The notes: generated by a model from the sequence alone, not told the origin. Shown: positions 1 through 6,798, counted from the first letter of the stretch. The stretch is 11,619 nt of DNA from an uncultured Clostridium sp. (GCA_958449715.1 CAUDIU010000051.1:1-11619), one strand, 5' to 3'. Numbers and translations: made by a program.

Positions 1-207
1 AGAACATGTTCAGGAACAGGCTGGTTAGAAATCCTTGGATGTGGAATGGTTGATCCAAACGTATTAAAAGGTGTAGGAATTGATCCAGATGTATATTCTG
101 GTTTTGCATTTGGCATGGGCGTAGAAAGATTAGCAATGCTAAAATATGCAGTTGATGATATTCGCCTATTTTTTAATAATGATGAAAGATTTTTAAAACA
201 ATTCTAA
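1..207 (+). CDS. pheS: Phenylalanine--tRNA ligase alpha subunit, C-terminal end (partial)
   Basis: This is the last 68 codons of a gene that begins before the window. PheS is the catalytic alpha subunit of the alpha2-beta2 phenylalanyl-tRNA synthetase, which charges tRNA-Phe in the cytoplasm. The visible part is the end of the class II catalytic core. It includes the strand GWLEILGCGMVDP and motif 3, GFAFGMGVERLAMLKY, whose Arg contacts ATP. The standard family ending, DIRLFFNNDERFLKQF, follows just before the TAA stop. Frame and ending match full-length bacterial PheS, so the 3' end looks intact. The stop lies only 4 nt from the stop of the minus-strand pilin gene, so the two genes converge with no room for a separate terminator. 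Confidence 0.95.
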   Translation, partial: RTCSGTGWLEILGCGMVDPNVLKGVGIDPDVYSGFAFGMGVERLAMLKYAVDDIRLFFNNDERFLKQF

Positions 208-211
208 AAAT

Positions 212-930
212 TTATTTTGTTATCATTTCATAATTTAAAGTATTGCCGGTTATCGCATCATAAAAATCACCTTGGAATTGAACAAATTTTTCTGGTTTTA
301 CAATAAAAGAAAAAGTGTCCGCACCATATTGGTTCGGGCCTTTTTCTCCATTAGTGTCGAAAAATATTAATCCACATTGATTACTATAATTATAAATTGG
401 ATTCCCATCAGCATCAGTTGTTCCTGAATCAAATTTAGATAGACAATCTCCTCCAGCATTCCTTGTGTTATAAGAATTTATAGCAATTGTAGATCCATCA
501 ATCATTATGGCTTTAGCCATAGCATGAGAAGTGTAAAAATTATAACTTTCGCCTGAATTTTTTTGAGGTTTTGTTTCTGTTGCCCAGCAGCCGGTTTTTG
601 TTCCGCAGTTTTGTGTAACTTGTATATATTTAGTTAGATCATTCAATATTTGTTCGCTTGAATTTTCAAAAATCCCAGAATAGTCACTGTATCCTGATTC
701 TGCTTTTAACGAATTAAAAGCATTTGATATTGTTGAAAATGTTTTTTTTGATTGAGTAATAAGTACCTGATCTCTATATTTCCCTACTAAAGCAGGCATT
801 GTCATAGCAGCAACTATGCCAATAATCCCTAATGTGATTAGGACTTCTGCTAATGTAAAACCCTTTAACCCCTTAAAATAAGCGACCTTCGCGGGGGGGG
901 GGCAACCCTTAACGCTTTGAAATCAATCAT
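212..930 (-). CDS. Type IV pilin-like/pseudopilin protein, start out of frame at a C10 tract (phase-variable, broken, or sequence error)
   Basis: Reading back from the stop, the open frame contains a prepilin N-terminus, KGFTLAEVLITLGIIG, at plus 818-865. The cleavage site would be G|F, with the conserved Glu at mature position 5. A hydrophobic helix follows, then a mature domain of about 215 residues in total with the ending GPNQYGADTFSFIV. This frame has no ATG, GTG or TTG upstream of the helix before an in-frame stop at 923-925. The only good start is the ATG at 930-928, with GGAGG five bases before it (plus 936-940), and it is in another frame. Between the two lies a run of ten C (plus 893-902). 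With eleven or eight C the frames join, giving a 24-residue leader, MIDFKALRVAPPPAKVAYFKG plus LKG. As given, translation stops after 21 codons. The gene could be a contingency locus switched off here, a true frameshift, or a homopolymer sequencing error. The role is inferred to be a surface filament or secretion pseudopilus. Confidence 0.75.
893..902 (-). repeat. Homopolymeric C10 tract in the pilin leader
   Basis: Ten consecutive C on the coding (minus) strand encode a run of prolines in the pre-cleavage leader. In such AT-rich DNA a G/C run of this length stands out. I found no other comparable one in the window. A change of one or two units switches the pilin reading frame relative to its ATG. 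Confidence 0.9.
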
Positions 931-935
931 TCCAG

Positions 936-940
936 CCTCC
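936..940 (-). promoter_or_regulatory. Shine-Dalgarno site fixing the pilin start
   Basis: The minus strand reads GGAGGCTGGAATG, a full GGAGG five bases from the ATG at 930-928. The second pilin gene has GGAGCCTGGTTTG at its start, with the same spacing. This supports both start choices. Confidence 0.75.
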
Positions 941-951
941 TTTGTTTATTT

Positions 952-980
952 ATTATAAACTTTTATTTTAATTTTTTCAA
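952..980 (-). promoter_or_regulatory. Sigma70-type promoter of the first pilin gene
   Basis: The minus strand has TTGAAA (plus 975-980), a 17-base spacer and a perfect TATAAT (plus 952-957). It starts 5 bases beyond the stop of the SIS gene. The inferred transcript begins near 945, about 15 bases before the start codon. The sequences around both boxes match the promoter of the other pilin gene. Confidence 0.75.
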
Positions 981-984
981 GTGT

Positions 985-2043
985 TTATTTTACGACTTTG
1001 TGAAGTCCATGAGGTTTGTCAACATTTCTGCCTAAGTCAGTTGCTATTTCTAGTGCTAGTAATTGTGAAATTACAACTAAACAGAATGATTTTACTATTT
1101 CACTTTCACAATTTATGTCGATATTAAATTTTGGGTTAATTTTATCATTTGTGCAGCCTATTATGCAAAGAGGGGGATTATAATCTTCTTCTATTTTGCA
1201 TAAATTTTTTATTGCTGTGTAATTTAATTCATTTACTGAAATATGAACTAGAGCAGGTTTGTTGTTTAATATTGCAACATGTCCGTGCATAAATTCACCT
1301 AAAATATTAGAATATACGTTAATATATGATGTTTCTTTAATTTTTAATGAAGCTTCTTTTGCTATTGCATAAGATATTCCATCAGCTGTTATTACTATAT
1401 TTTTATATTTAGATAGGAATTTAGCCATCTCTTTGATTTCAGGCTGTAATTCATATGTTTTTGATATGAATGAAGATAATGTTTTTAATTCATTAAGATA
1501 TATTGAAATATCTTGACCTTTATGGGCTGCATATTTTAATACAAGCAATGTACAGCAAAGCATTTGAGTTGTTAATGATTTTGTTGCTGCGATACTTTTT
1601 TCTTCCCCTGCGCAACAGTCAATTTTAAAATCAGATGCTTCCCAAATAGAAGACCCTTTTTTGTTTGTAATACATAGAGTTTTCATTCCTAATTCTTTAG
1701 CTTTTTTCAAAGCAGAATTAGTGTCAGATGTTTCACCTGATTGTGTAATAAAGACATACAAAATATCATTATCATGAGGTACTGCAGATTTTAGCAGGAA
1801 CTCGCTTGAATAAATAGCTCTAGCTTCCATTCCTGCGATATTCCCGAATAAATCTGCTGCAAATCTTGCACAATGATATGATGAACCACTAGCTACGAAA
1901 ACTATTTTTTGAACGTCTGTAGGAATATCAAATAATATGTAATTATTATCATTCACATGAGTCCTTAGTAAGTTATCAAGAACTTCTGCTTGTTCAAATA
2001 TTTCAGTTTCCATGCTGGTTTTTTGTCTATCTTTGAAAAACAT
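985..2043 (-). CDS. Double-SIS-domain sugar-phosphate isomerase/deaminase (GlmS isomerase-like, no glutaminase domain)
   Basis: This 352-residue protein has two SIS (sugar isomerase) domains, roughly residues 35-170 and 205-345. Visible motifs are EIFEQ (14-18), the phosphate loop GSSYHC (53-58), TQSGETSDT (100-108), EEKSIAATKSLTTQ (147-160), KETSY (236-240), GEFMHG (249-254) and a C-terminal DKPHGLHKV. These are the marks of the GlmS isomerase half and of stand-alone relatives such as NagB-II/AgaS-type glucosamine-6-phosphate deaminases. The N-terminal Cys-dependent glutaminase domain of GlmS is absent. The protein therefore more likely uses ammonia or works as a deaminase/isomerase on hexosamine phosphates. 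The EEKSIAATK form is closer to NagB-II/AgaS than to the usual GlmS sequence. The start has AGAGAGG four bases upstream. It lies 24 nt after gatB and is probably cotranscribed with it. The exact substrate cannot be read from the sequence. Confidence 0.85.
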   Translation of the reverse strand: MFFKDRQKTSMETEIFEQAEVLDNLLRTHVNDNNYILFDIPTDVQKIVFVASGSSYHCARFAADLFGNIAGMEARAIYSSEFLLKSAVPHDNDILYVFITQSGETSDTNSALKKAKELGMKTLCITNKKGSSIWEASDFKIDCCAGEEKSIAATKSLTTQMLCCTLLVLKYAAHKGQDISIYLNELKTLSSFISKTYELQPEIKEMAKFLSKYKNIVITADGISYAIAKEASLKIKETSYINVYSNILGEFMHGHVAILNNKPALVHISVNELNYTAIKNLCKIEEDYNPPLCIIGCTNDKINPKFNIDINCESEIVKSFCLVVISQLLALEIATDLGRNVDKPHGLHKVVK

Positions 2044-2067
2044 TTGACCTCTCTTGGCTAATTAATT

Positions 2068-3510
2068 TTAACCCAATAATTCTTTTAAAATTTCGTTAAC
2101 AGCTTTAGGGTTAGCTCTGCCTTTAGTTTCTTTCATTACTTGTCCTACAAAGAAGCCTAAAAGTTGAACTTTTCCGTTTTTATAAGCATTAACTTGATTT
2201 GGATTAGAATCAATTACTTTTTGTACAATTTCTTTGATAGCTCCAGTATCTGAAATTTGGCTTAATCCTCTATCTTCAACGATTTTAGATGCTTTAGTTC
2301 CATCTTTCATCATATCAATAATAATTTGTTTTCCGATATTATTAGAAATTGTATTTTTTTCGATAAGTGAAATTAATTCTACAAGATTTTCTGGAGTTAA
2401 TTTTGTATCAGTAATTTCTAATTTTTCTTCTTTCAAATAAGCTGCAATTTCTCCCATAATGAAGTTTACTGCAATTTTTGGAGAAGCACCTAATTTTAAT
2501 ACTTCATCAAAGAATAATGCAAGACCCATTTGTTCTACAATTACTGAAGCATCATATTCGCTTAATCCTAAGCTCATATAACGTTCGCGTTTTGCTTGAG
2601 GTAATTCAGGCATTTTATCTTTAATTTCTTGTACCCATTCTCTTGAAATTTTTAACGGCATTAAGTCAGGTTCAGGGAAATATCTGTAATCGTGAGCGTC
2701 TTCTTTACCTCTCATAGAACGAGTTTCTCTAGAGTTGTCGTCCCACAATCTTGTTTCTTGAACTACTTCGCCACCTTCTTCAACGATTTCGATTTGTCTG
2801 TCGATTTCGTATTCAATTGCTCTTTGAAGAGCTGAAAAACTGTTTACGTTTTTAATTTCAGCACGTGTACCAAATGTTTTAGAGCCTTTAGGCATAATAG
2901 AAATATTTGCGTCACATCTCATAGATCCTTCTTCTAAGTTCCCATCGCATACACCGATATAACGTACGATATTTCTTAATTCTTCCATATAATTTCTAGC
3001 TTCTTCAGAAGATCTCATATCAGGTTCTGATACGATTTCTAATAATGGAGTTCCAGCTCTGTTTAAGTCTACTAAAGAGTAAGAAGAACCAGCAAGTCCA
3101 TCTGCACCTGCGTGAACAAGTTTACCGGCATCTTCTTCTAGGTGAGCTCTAGTTATACCTATTCTCTTACCTTTTACATCTAAATAGCCGTTAACACAAA
3201 TAGGTTCATCATATTGAGAAATTTGATATCCTTTTGGAAGATCCGGATAAAAATATTGTTTTCTGTCAAATTTACATCTTTCAGGAATTTCGCAATTTAA
3301 TGCAAGTCCTGTCAAAATTCCCATATTAACAACTTCTTTGTTTAATACTGGTAGTACACCAGGCATTCCTAAAGTGATAGGGCTTGTTTCCGAATTTGGC
3401 TCTTTCCCAAATTCACATCCATCTGGTGCGAAAATTTTTGATTTGGTTTTTAATTGTGCGTGAACTTCTAAACCTATAACTACTTCATATTTATCTCTTA
3501 AATTTTCCAT
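2068..3510 (-). CDS. gatB: Aspartyl/glutamyl-tRNA(Asn/Gln) amidotransferase subunit B
   Basis: GatB is the kinase/tRNA-binding subunit of GatCAB. This complex phosphorylates and amidates Glu-tRNA-Gln (and Asp-tRNA-Asn) in bacteria lacking the direct synthetase. Clear family blocks are VVIGLEVHAQLKTKSKIF near the start, YFYPDLPKGYQISQYDEP (86-103), RAHLEEDAGK (121-130), DLNRAGTPLLEIVSEPD (148-164), EGSMRCDANISI (194-205), EIKNVNSF (218-225) and DYRYFPEPDL (274-283). A YqeY-like tail ends in GQVMKETKGRANPKAVNEIL. The chosen start (MENLRDKYEV) has AAAGAGGG six bases upstream and gives 480 residues, the usual size. An in-frame ATG 16 codons earlier (3558) has no ribosome site. gatA and gatC are not in the window. 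A promoter lies in the gap upstream, and the SIS gene follows closely. Confidence 0.96.
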   Translation of the reverse strand: MENLRDKYEVVIGLEVHAQLKTKSKIFAPDGCEFGKEPNSETSPITLGMPGVLPVLNKEVVNMGILTGLALNCEIPERCKFDRKQYFYPDLPKGYQISQYDEPICVNGYLDVKGKRIGITRAHLEEDAGKLVHAGADGLAGSSYSLVDLNRAGTPLLEIVSEPDMRSSEEARNYMEELRNIVRYIGVCDGNLEEGSMRCDANISIMPKGSKTFGTRAEIKNVNSFSALQRAIEYEIDRQIEIVEEGGEVVQETRLWDDNSRETRSMRGKEDAHDYRYFPEPDLMPLKISREWVQEIKDKMPELPQAKRERYMSLGLSEYDASVIVEQMGLALFFDEVLKLGASPKIAVNFIMGEIAAYLKEEKLEITDTKLTPENLVELISLIEKNTISNNIGKQIIIDMMKDGTKASKIVEDRGLSQISDTGAIKEIVQKVIDSNPNQVNAYKNGKVQLLGFFVGQVMKETKGRANPKAVNEILKELLG

Positions 3511-3634
3511 TTTTTCCCTCTTTATAGATTTTCTTATTAGTTTAAAATTCTTAGTCATTTGTCAGATAGATAAATTTTATTTATTTGGCAAGTAGGCTAA
3601 AATTTTAACAGTTTATCTCCTTATTTATGGCACT

Positions 3635-3663
3635 ATTTTACCATAAACAAAGATTTATAGCAA
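3635..3663 (-). promoter_or_regulatory. Promoter of gatB (extended -10)
   Basis: The minus strand has TTGCTA (plus 3658-3663), a 17-base spacer and TAAAAT (plus 3635-3640) preceded by TGG, an extended -10. The inferred start is near 3628, about 118 nt before the gatB ATG. The leader contains an AAGGAG-like stretch (near 3617) not followed by a plausible reading frame. A 7-bp inverted repeat (3624-3630/3641-3647) overlaps the -10. It is AT-rich with a 10-nt loop and is not a convincing terminator. Confidence 0.55.
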
Positions 3664-3671
3664 AGGGAAAT

Positions 3672-4439
3672 TTAGTAGTTCATTTTCCAGCCTTCTTCCA
3701 TAATTCTGGCAGCGCAACCATCTCCGCTAACATTTTCTGGAGCATCATATAGTTTCCCGTCTCCAGCGCAAAGAGAATCGTCATTTCTCCAATATTCACT
3801 TCCTGATGTATTGCCAGAAAAAGCTTTTGCATAATCTCTTCCATATAAAGGATATAAGTGACCGTTTTGTCCAACTATAAACTTAAATATATCTCTGCCA
3901 TATTGATTAGGCCTACGTTCACTATTTACATCTATTAAAACTTCGGCACAGAAAGTATTAATTGTACTTATGTATTGGTGTGCTACTTGAACACAGCCTT
4001 TGGGTTCAACGAGATACATAACTCCATCAGGGGTCATAAATTTAAATCCGCTTGTAGAACGCCAATCTTCATCTGTTGTAAGGTATGTATCTTTTGGCTT
4101 AAGATATTTAGATCTGATAGAAGGCATAATGGCTGTTCCGGATTTAGCAATTTTAACTATTTTAATTGATTTTCTCATTTCTTCTTCAAATTTATTATTC
4201 CAATCATTATCAGAAGTTGTACTGCTATATACACCAGTGCATTCAATATCAGTGCATTCATGTCGAAACATGATGTTTTGCATAGCTTGTTCATATTGGC
4301 TTAAAGCTTTTGCAAGTTGTGAAACATATTCTTTTTCGTGGTAGTGAGCAACAAGGCCTGGCATAGTAAGAGCTGCTACAACTCCTATAACAGTCATAGT
4401 TATCATAACTTCAGCAAAGTTAAATGCTTTTCTTTTCAA
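3672..4439 (-). CDS. Type IV pilin-like/pseudopilin protein (TTG start)
   Basis: This 255-residue protein starts MKRKAFNFAEVMITMTVIG. That is a short basic leader, a likely prepilin peptidase site A|F, Glu at mature position 5 and one hydrophobic helix. The long globular part contains several Cys and ends with FCAEVLIDVNSERRPN, then QYGRDIFKFIV. The first pilin gene in this window has the same C-terminal signature. The likely role is as a subunit or minor component of a type IV pilus, competence or type II-like filament in the inner membrane and periplasm. The start is TTG at 4439-4437, six bases after GGAG, in a layout identical to that of the other pilin. An earlier in-frame TTG (4451) lies at the edge of this GGAG and has no ribosome site of its own. 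The exact system cannot be assigned because no assembly ATPase or pilin peptidase gene is near. Confidence 0.85.
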   Translation of the reverse strand: MKRKAFNFAEVMITMTVIGVVAALTMPGLVAHYHEKEYVSQLAKALSQYEQAMQNIMFRHECTDIECTGVYSSTTSDNDWNNKFEEEMRKSIKIVKIAKSGTAIMPSIRSKYLKPKDTYLTTDEDWRSTSGFKFMTPDGVMYLVEPKGCVQVAHQYISTINTFCAEVLIDVNSERRPNQYGRDIFKFIVGQNGHLYPLYGRDYAKAFSGNTSGSEYWRNDDSLCAGDGKLYDAPENVSGDGCAARIMEEGWKMNY

Positions 4440-4466
4440 ACCAGGCTCCAATCAAATTACATTTTT

Positions 4467-4494
4467 ATTATAAACTATTTTTTGAAATTTTCAA
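4467..4494 (-). promoter_or_regulatory. Sigma70-type promoter of the second pilin gene
   Basis: The minus strand has TTGAAA (plus 4489-4494), a 16-base spacer and a perfect TATAAT (plus 4467-4472). It overlaps the last codons and the stop of folP. The -35 sits in a small inverted repeat, TTGAAAATTTCAA. The context, ACTTGAAAA then AGTTTATAATAAA, is shared with the first pilin promoter. Confidence 0.75.
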
Positions 4495-5602
4495 GTAATT
4501 TAATTAGTTTATTGTGTAGTGTTATGTTGTGGACTCTCAAATAATTAACTTTATGTTCTATTGCAATTGAATTTAGTGCTAATGTATAAATATCTTTTAT
4601 TTCATTCGTTTCATTTTGCATGTCTAATAGACTTTTTCTTGAAATTCCAAGCATTATTGGACAATTTAGTGACTTTAGTTCTTCTATTCTTTTGATAATT
4701 TCAAAATTATCTTCTCTAGATTTTCCAAAACCAATTCCAGGGTCAATTATTATATTTTCTATTCCTTTAGAATTTGCAAATTCAATTTTTTGTTTTAGGT
4801 TAAGGAAAATTTCTTCCATTAAGTCATTATATTGAGGTGAATTTTGCATGTTTTCAGGAGTCCCTTTTGAATGTTGTATAATTACAGGAATATTATATTT
4901 TGCAATTACATCAGCCATTTTGTTATCATAATCAAAACCTGATACATCATTTATAATATTAGCTCCTGCTTTTAGGCATTCTTCTGCAACAATTGAACTT
5001 CTTGTATCAATGCTTATTGTTATTTTATCTTTTGCAAATTCTATGATTGGTAATAATTTTTCTAATTGTTCATTATCAGATATTGGTGAAGAATATGGCT
5101 TTGTTGATTCAGCACCTATGTCAATAATATCTGCACCATCATTTATCATCTGTAAAAGATGTTCTTTTGCTTTTTCAAAATCGTTATATAGACCACCATC
5201 TGAAAAAGAATTCTCTGTAATATTTAAAATTCCAACTAATTTTACTTTATGTTCAGAATTATTTTCTTTAAGTAGTAATTCCCCGAGTTCTTTTAGCTTG
5301 AATGGTTGAAATTTTAATTTTTCTGCAATTTTTTTAATTTGACTCTTACTTGCACCTAAAATGCAGTTGGACTTTTCAATTTTCCCAGTAATAACTTCTC
5401 TATGAGTAGCACAATCTGCTCCTACAGAAATTGCGGTTTGTTTTAATATATTTGCTTGGGCTGGAGTTAGTGAATATATTTTAATATTTTTATAATCAAA
5501 TTTTTCAACAGCTTTGTGTATGTATGATTTGTCAAATCCTACTTGTTTTAATTCATTTTTAATATCACAGTTTTTTAGTTCTCGTATAATAAAATCGTGC
5601 AT
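4475..5602 (-). CDS. folP: Dihydropteroate synthase with N-terminal extension
   Basis: FolP joins p-aminobenzoate to 6-hydroxymethyl-dihydropterin diphosphate in folate synthesis and is the sulfonamide target. The TIM-barrel domain occupies residues 120-375. Its motifs are GILNITENSFSDGG (124-137), GADIIDIGAESTKP (156-169), SIDTR (197-201), INDVSG (217-222), QHSKGTPENMQ (243-253), DPGIGFGKSREDNFEII (287-303), GISRKS (319-324) and a terminal RVHN. Residues 1-115 form an extra domain with a PAQANILKQ motif. From memory, some long firmicute-type FolP proteins carry a similar domain. Oddities are Glu for the usual Pro in NVTPDSFSDGG, HSKG for HMRG and RVHN for RVHD. The key Asp, Arg and Lys of the core are kept, so activity is likely. 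No Shine-Dalgarno site precedes the ATG, and the start codon lies inside a strong hairpin (5591-5624). Confidence 0.93.
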   Translation of the reverse strand: MHDFIIRELKNCDIKNELKQVGFDKSYIHKAVEKFDYKNIKIYSLTPAQANILKQTAISVGADCATHREVITGKIEKSNCILGASKSQIKKIAEKLKFQPFKLKELGELLLKENNSEHKVKLVGILNITENSFSDGGLYNDFEKAKEHLLQMINDGADIIDIGAESTKPYSSPISDNEQLEKLLPIIEFAKDKITISIDTRSSIVAEECLKAGANIINDVSGFDYDNKMADVIAKYNIPVIIQHSKGTPENMQNSPQYNDLMEEIFLNLKQKIEFANSKGIENIIIDPGIGFGKSREDNFEIIKRIEELKSLNCPIMLGISRKSLLDMQNETNEIKDIYTLALNSIAIEHKVNYLRVHNITLHNKLIKLLENFKK

Positions 5603-5624
5603 AAGCTTAGCTTAGCACGATTTT
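5591..5624 (-). terminator. Strong hairpin, probable intrinsic terminator of the cassette, overlapping the folP start
   Basis: AAAATCGTGC (5591-5600) pairs perfectly with GCACGATTTT (5615-5624). Inside, TAAGC (5602-5606) pairs with GCTTA (5610-5614) around a TTA loop, leaving one bulged base at 5601. On the minus strand the 3' arm ends in TTTTATT, as expected of an intrinsic terminator, and it lies 23 nt after the stop of the gene at 5648. The folP ATG (5602-5600) is within it. Confidence 0.7.
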
Positions 5625-5647
5625 ATGTATTTAACAACTTAATTATC

Positions 5648-6130
5648 TTAATTTGAAATTTTGCTTTCAATAGTTTCACTTGTAACTTTTGCTATATCAG
5701 ATACTCCTGATATTAGAGTAATGAATCCGAAACCATAACCTAAAGCACCTGCTCCGGCTCTGAATATTTTGCTTTCTACTAAAGGTTTTACATATTTCAT
5801 TGATTTGAATTTAGTACCCCAGTTTAAAATAGCATTTTTAGCCCATCTTGCGTTTTCTGCAACTTTTGCAAATAACCCTTTTGATTTTTTTGCAACATCT
5901 GCTGCTGTTTTTGTTGTTTCTGTAAAACCTTTCATTCCTTTAGATACTTTTGATGCAGAATCAAACATATCAAATCCTGATTTAGCAGCTTTAGTTCTAG
6001 CAGCAGCTGTTGTTGCAGCTATAGCTCCGCCACCTGTTACAACTTTTTTTTCAGCATCTTTGTTATCAGAGTTATTGTTGTTAGCAGGTTGTGATGTAAA
6101 TGTTATTCTTTCGTTTAAAGAAATAGCCAT
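5648..6130 (-). CDS. Unknown basic Ala/Lys/Ser-rich protein, second gene of a two-gene cassette
   Basis: I do not recognise this 160-residue protein. It starts MAISLNERITFTSQPANNNN. A polar Asn/Asp/Lys stretch follows, then a small-residue segment VVTGGGAIAATTAAARTK (about 30-47). Next is a long, probably helical, Lys-rich middle with SKVSKGMKGF and VAKKSKGLFAKVAENARWAK. A hydrophobic Gly-rich segment near the end, AGALGYGFGFITLISGV (about 127-143), could insert in a membrane. There is no classical signal peptide. AGGAGAT lies eight bases before the ATG and overlaps the end of the upstream gene, with only 2 nt between stop and start, so translation is probably coupled. The overall plan resembles the upstream gene product: a short N-terminus with a TF motif, a GG-rich segment, a basic middle and a second small-residue/hydrophobic segment. 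It could be a membrane-active or secreted protein, but the function is unknown. Confidence 0.75.
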   Translation of the reverse strand: MAISLNERITFTSQPANNNNSDNKDAEKKVVTGGGAIAATTAAARTKAAKSGFDMFDSASKVSKGMKGFTETTKTAADVAKKSKGLFAKVAENARWAKNAILNWGTKFKSMKYVKPLVESKIFRAGAGALGYGFGFITLISGVSDIAKVTSETIESKISN

Positions 6131-6132
6131 TA

Positions 6133-6798
6133 TTATTTATCTCCTGCTTCATCTTGTTCTTTTAATGTTGTAACGCCTGCTGCTACACCACCAGATGCTC
6201 CTACAAAATTAACGGTAGCTTTTTCATAAGTTTCTTTTTTTACTCCGGTAATTTTGTTATAAACAAATTTTATACCGTTTTTAATTGCATTATAAACAGC
6301 TTTAATACCATTACCAACTGCTTTTGCGAATTTTATAATTGGACCGCCGACTTTTGTTTTTTCAAATTTATTAATTTGAGCTAGAGGCATTTTATAAGCT
6401 TCTGATTTTTTGAAATTTTTGCTAATTGTTGCAAAAGTATCTTTAATAAATGTATTAGTCGCTTTTATTTGTTTTTTTATACCTTGTACAGGTGCAGATT
6501 GTCCAATTTTAGAGAATGCGTGGATTGTTTTTTTTGTACCCCAGCCTGTTGCCATTCCGCCTAATAAACCTGTTGTGACGACTGCCCCGCCTTTAATTAC
6601 TTTTTCTGCAGGTTTAAAAAATTCGAAATTTTTATTTTCAATCATATTTTCAAAATCTTCTTTTTGAGAAAGCAACTCTTGTCTTGATGCTTGGTATTTT
6701 TTTTCTTCAATTTCTTCAGGAGTTAATCGATTATTTTGGTTTCTAGCTCCGAATGTAAGACCATAATTGTTAGAAAGTTTAGGCTGTACTGATAACAT
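6133..6798 (-). CDS. Unknown basic Gly/Lys-rich protein, first gene of a two-gene cassette
   Basis: I do not recognise this 221-residue protein. From MLSVQPKLSNNYGLTFGARN it runs into an acidic/charged helical stretch (LTPEEIEEKK to about residue 60). A Gly-rich hydrophobic segment GGAVVTTGLLGGMATGWG (about 70-87) follows, then a long Lys-rich region. Near residues 160-180 an 11-residue unit is repeated, NGIKAVYNAIK then NGIKFVYNKIT, which looks amphipathic. The end is a small-residue stretch, VNFVGASGGVAAGVTTL, and an acidic tail. The chosen ATG has GGAGA six bases upstream. In-frame ATGs at 6837 and 6810 (the latter part of ATGGAG itself) are less likely. Its stop is 2 nt before the next start. 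A promoter at 6918-6946 would give a leader of about 113 nt. Function is unknown. The plan shared with the following gene suggests that the two act together. Confidence 0.75.
   Translation of the reverse strand: MLSVQPKLSNNYGLTFGARNQNNRLTPEEIEEKKYQASRQELLSQKEDFENMIENKNFEFFKPAEKVIKGGAVVTTGLLGGMATGWGTKKTIHAFSKIGQSAPVQGIKKQIKATNTFIKDTFATISKNFKKSEAYKMPLAQINKFEKTKVGGPIIKFAKAVGNGIKAVYNAIKNGIKFVYNKITGVKKETYEKATVNFVGASGGVAAGVTTLKEQDEAGDK

Noticed and set aside
1980..2067. glmS-type ribozyme or other riboswitch before the SIS gene
   Set aside because: Only 24 nt separate it from gatB, with no room for a structured leader.
2234..2440. Plus-strand reading frame inside gatB, and similar frames inside the folP, pilin, cassette and ctpA genes
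   Set aside because: They lie antisense to well-supported genes, lack ribosome sites and show no recognisable protein features.
3511..3558. Sixteen extra N-terminal codons for gatB from the ATG at 3558
   Set aside because: No ribosome site precedes it, and the residues MTKNFKLIRKSIKREK are not part of the GatB core. The ATG at 3510 has AAAGAGGG at good distance and gives the usual length.
3624..3647. Inverted repeat TTTATGG/CCATAAA as a terminator after the second pilin gene
   Set aside because: The stem is short and AT-rich with a 10-base loop and no U-run. It overlaps the better-supported -10 of the gatB promoter.
3680..3874. Minus-strand reading frame overlapping the second pilin gene in another frame
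   Set aside because: It lies entirely within the pilin coding sequence and has no independent support.
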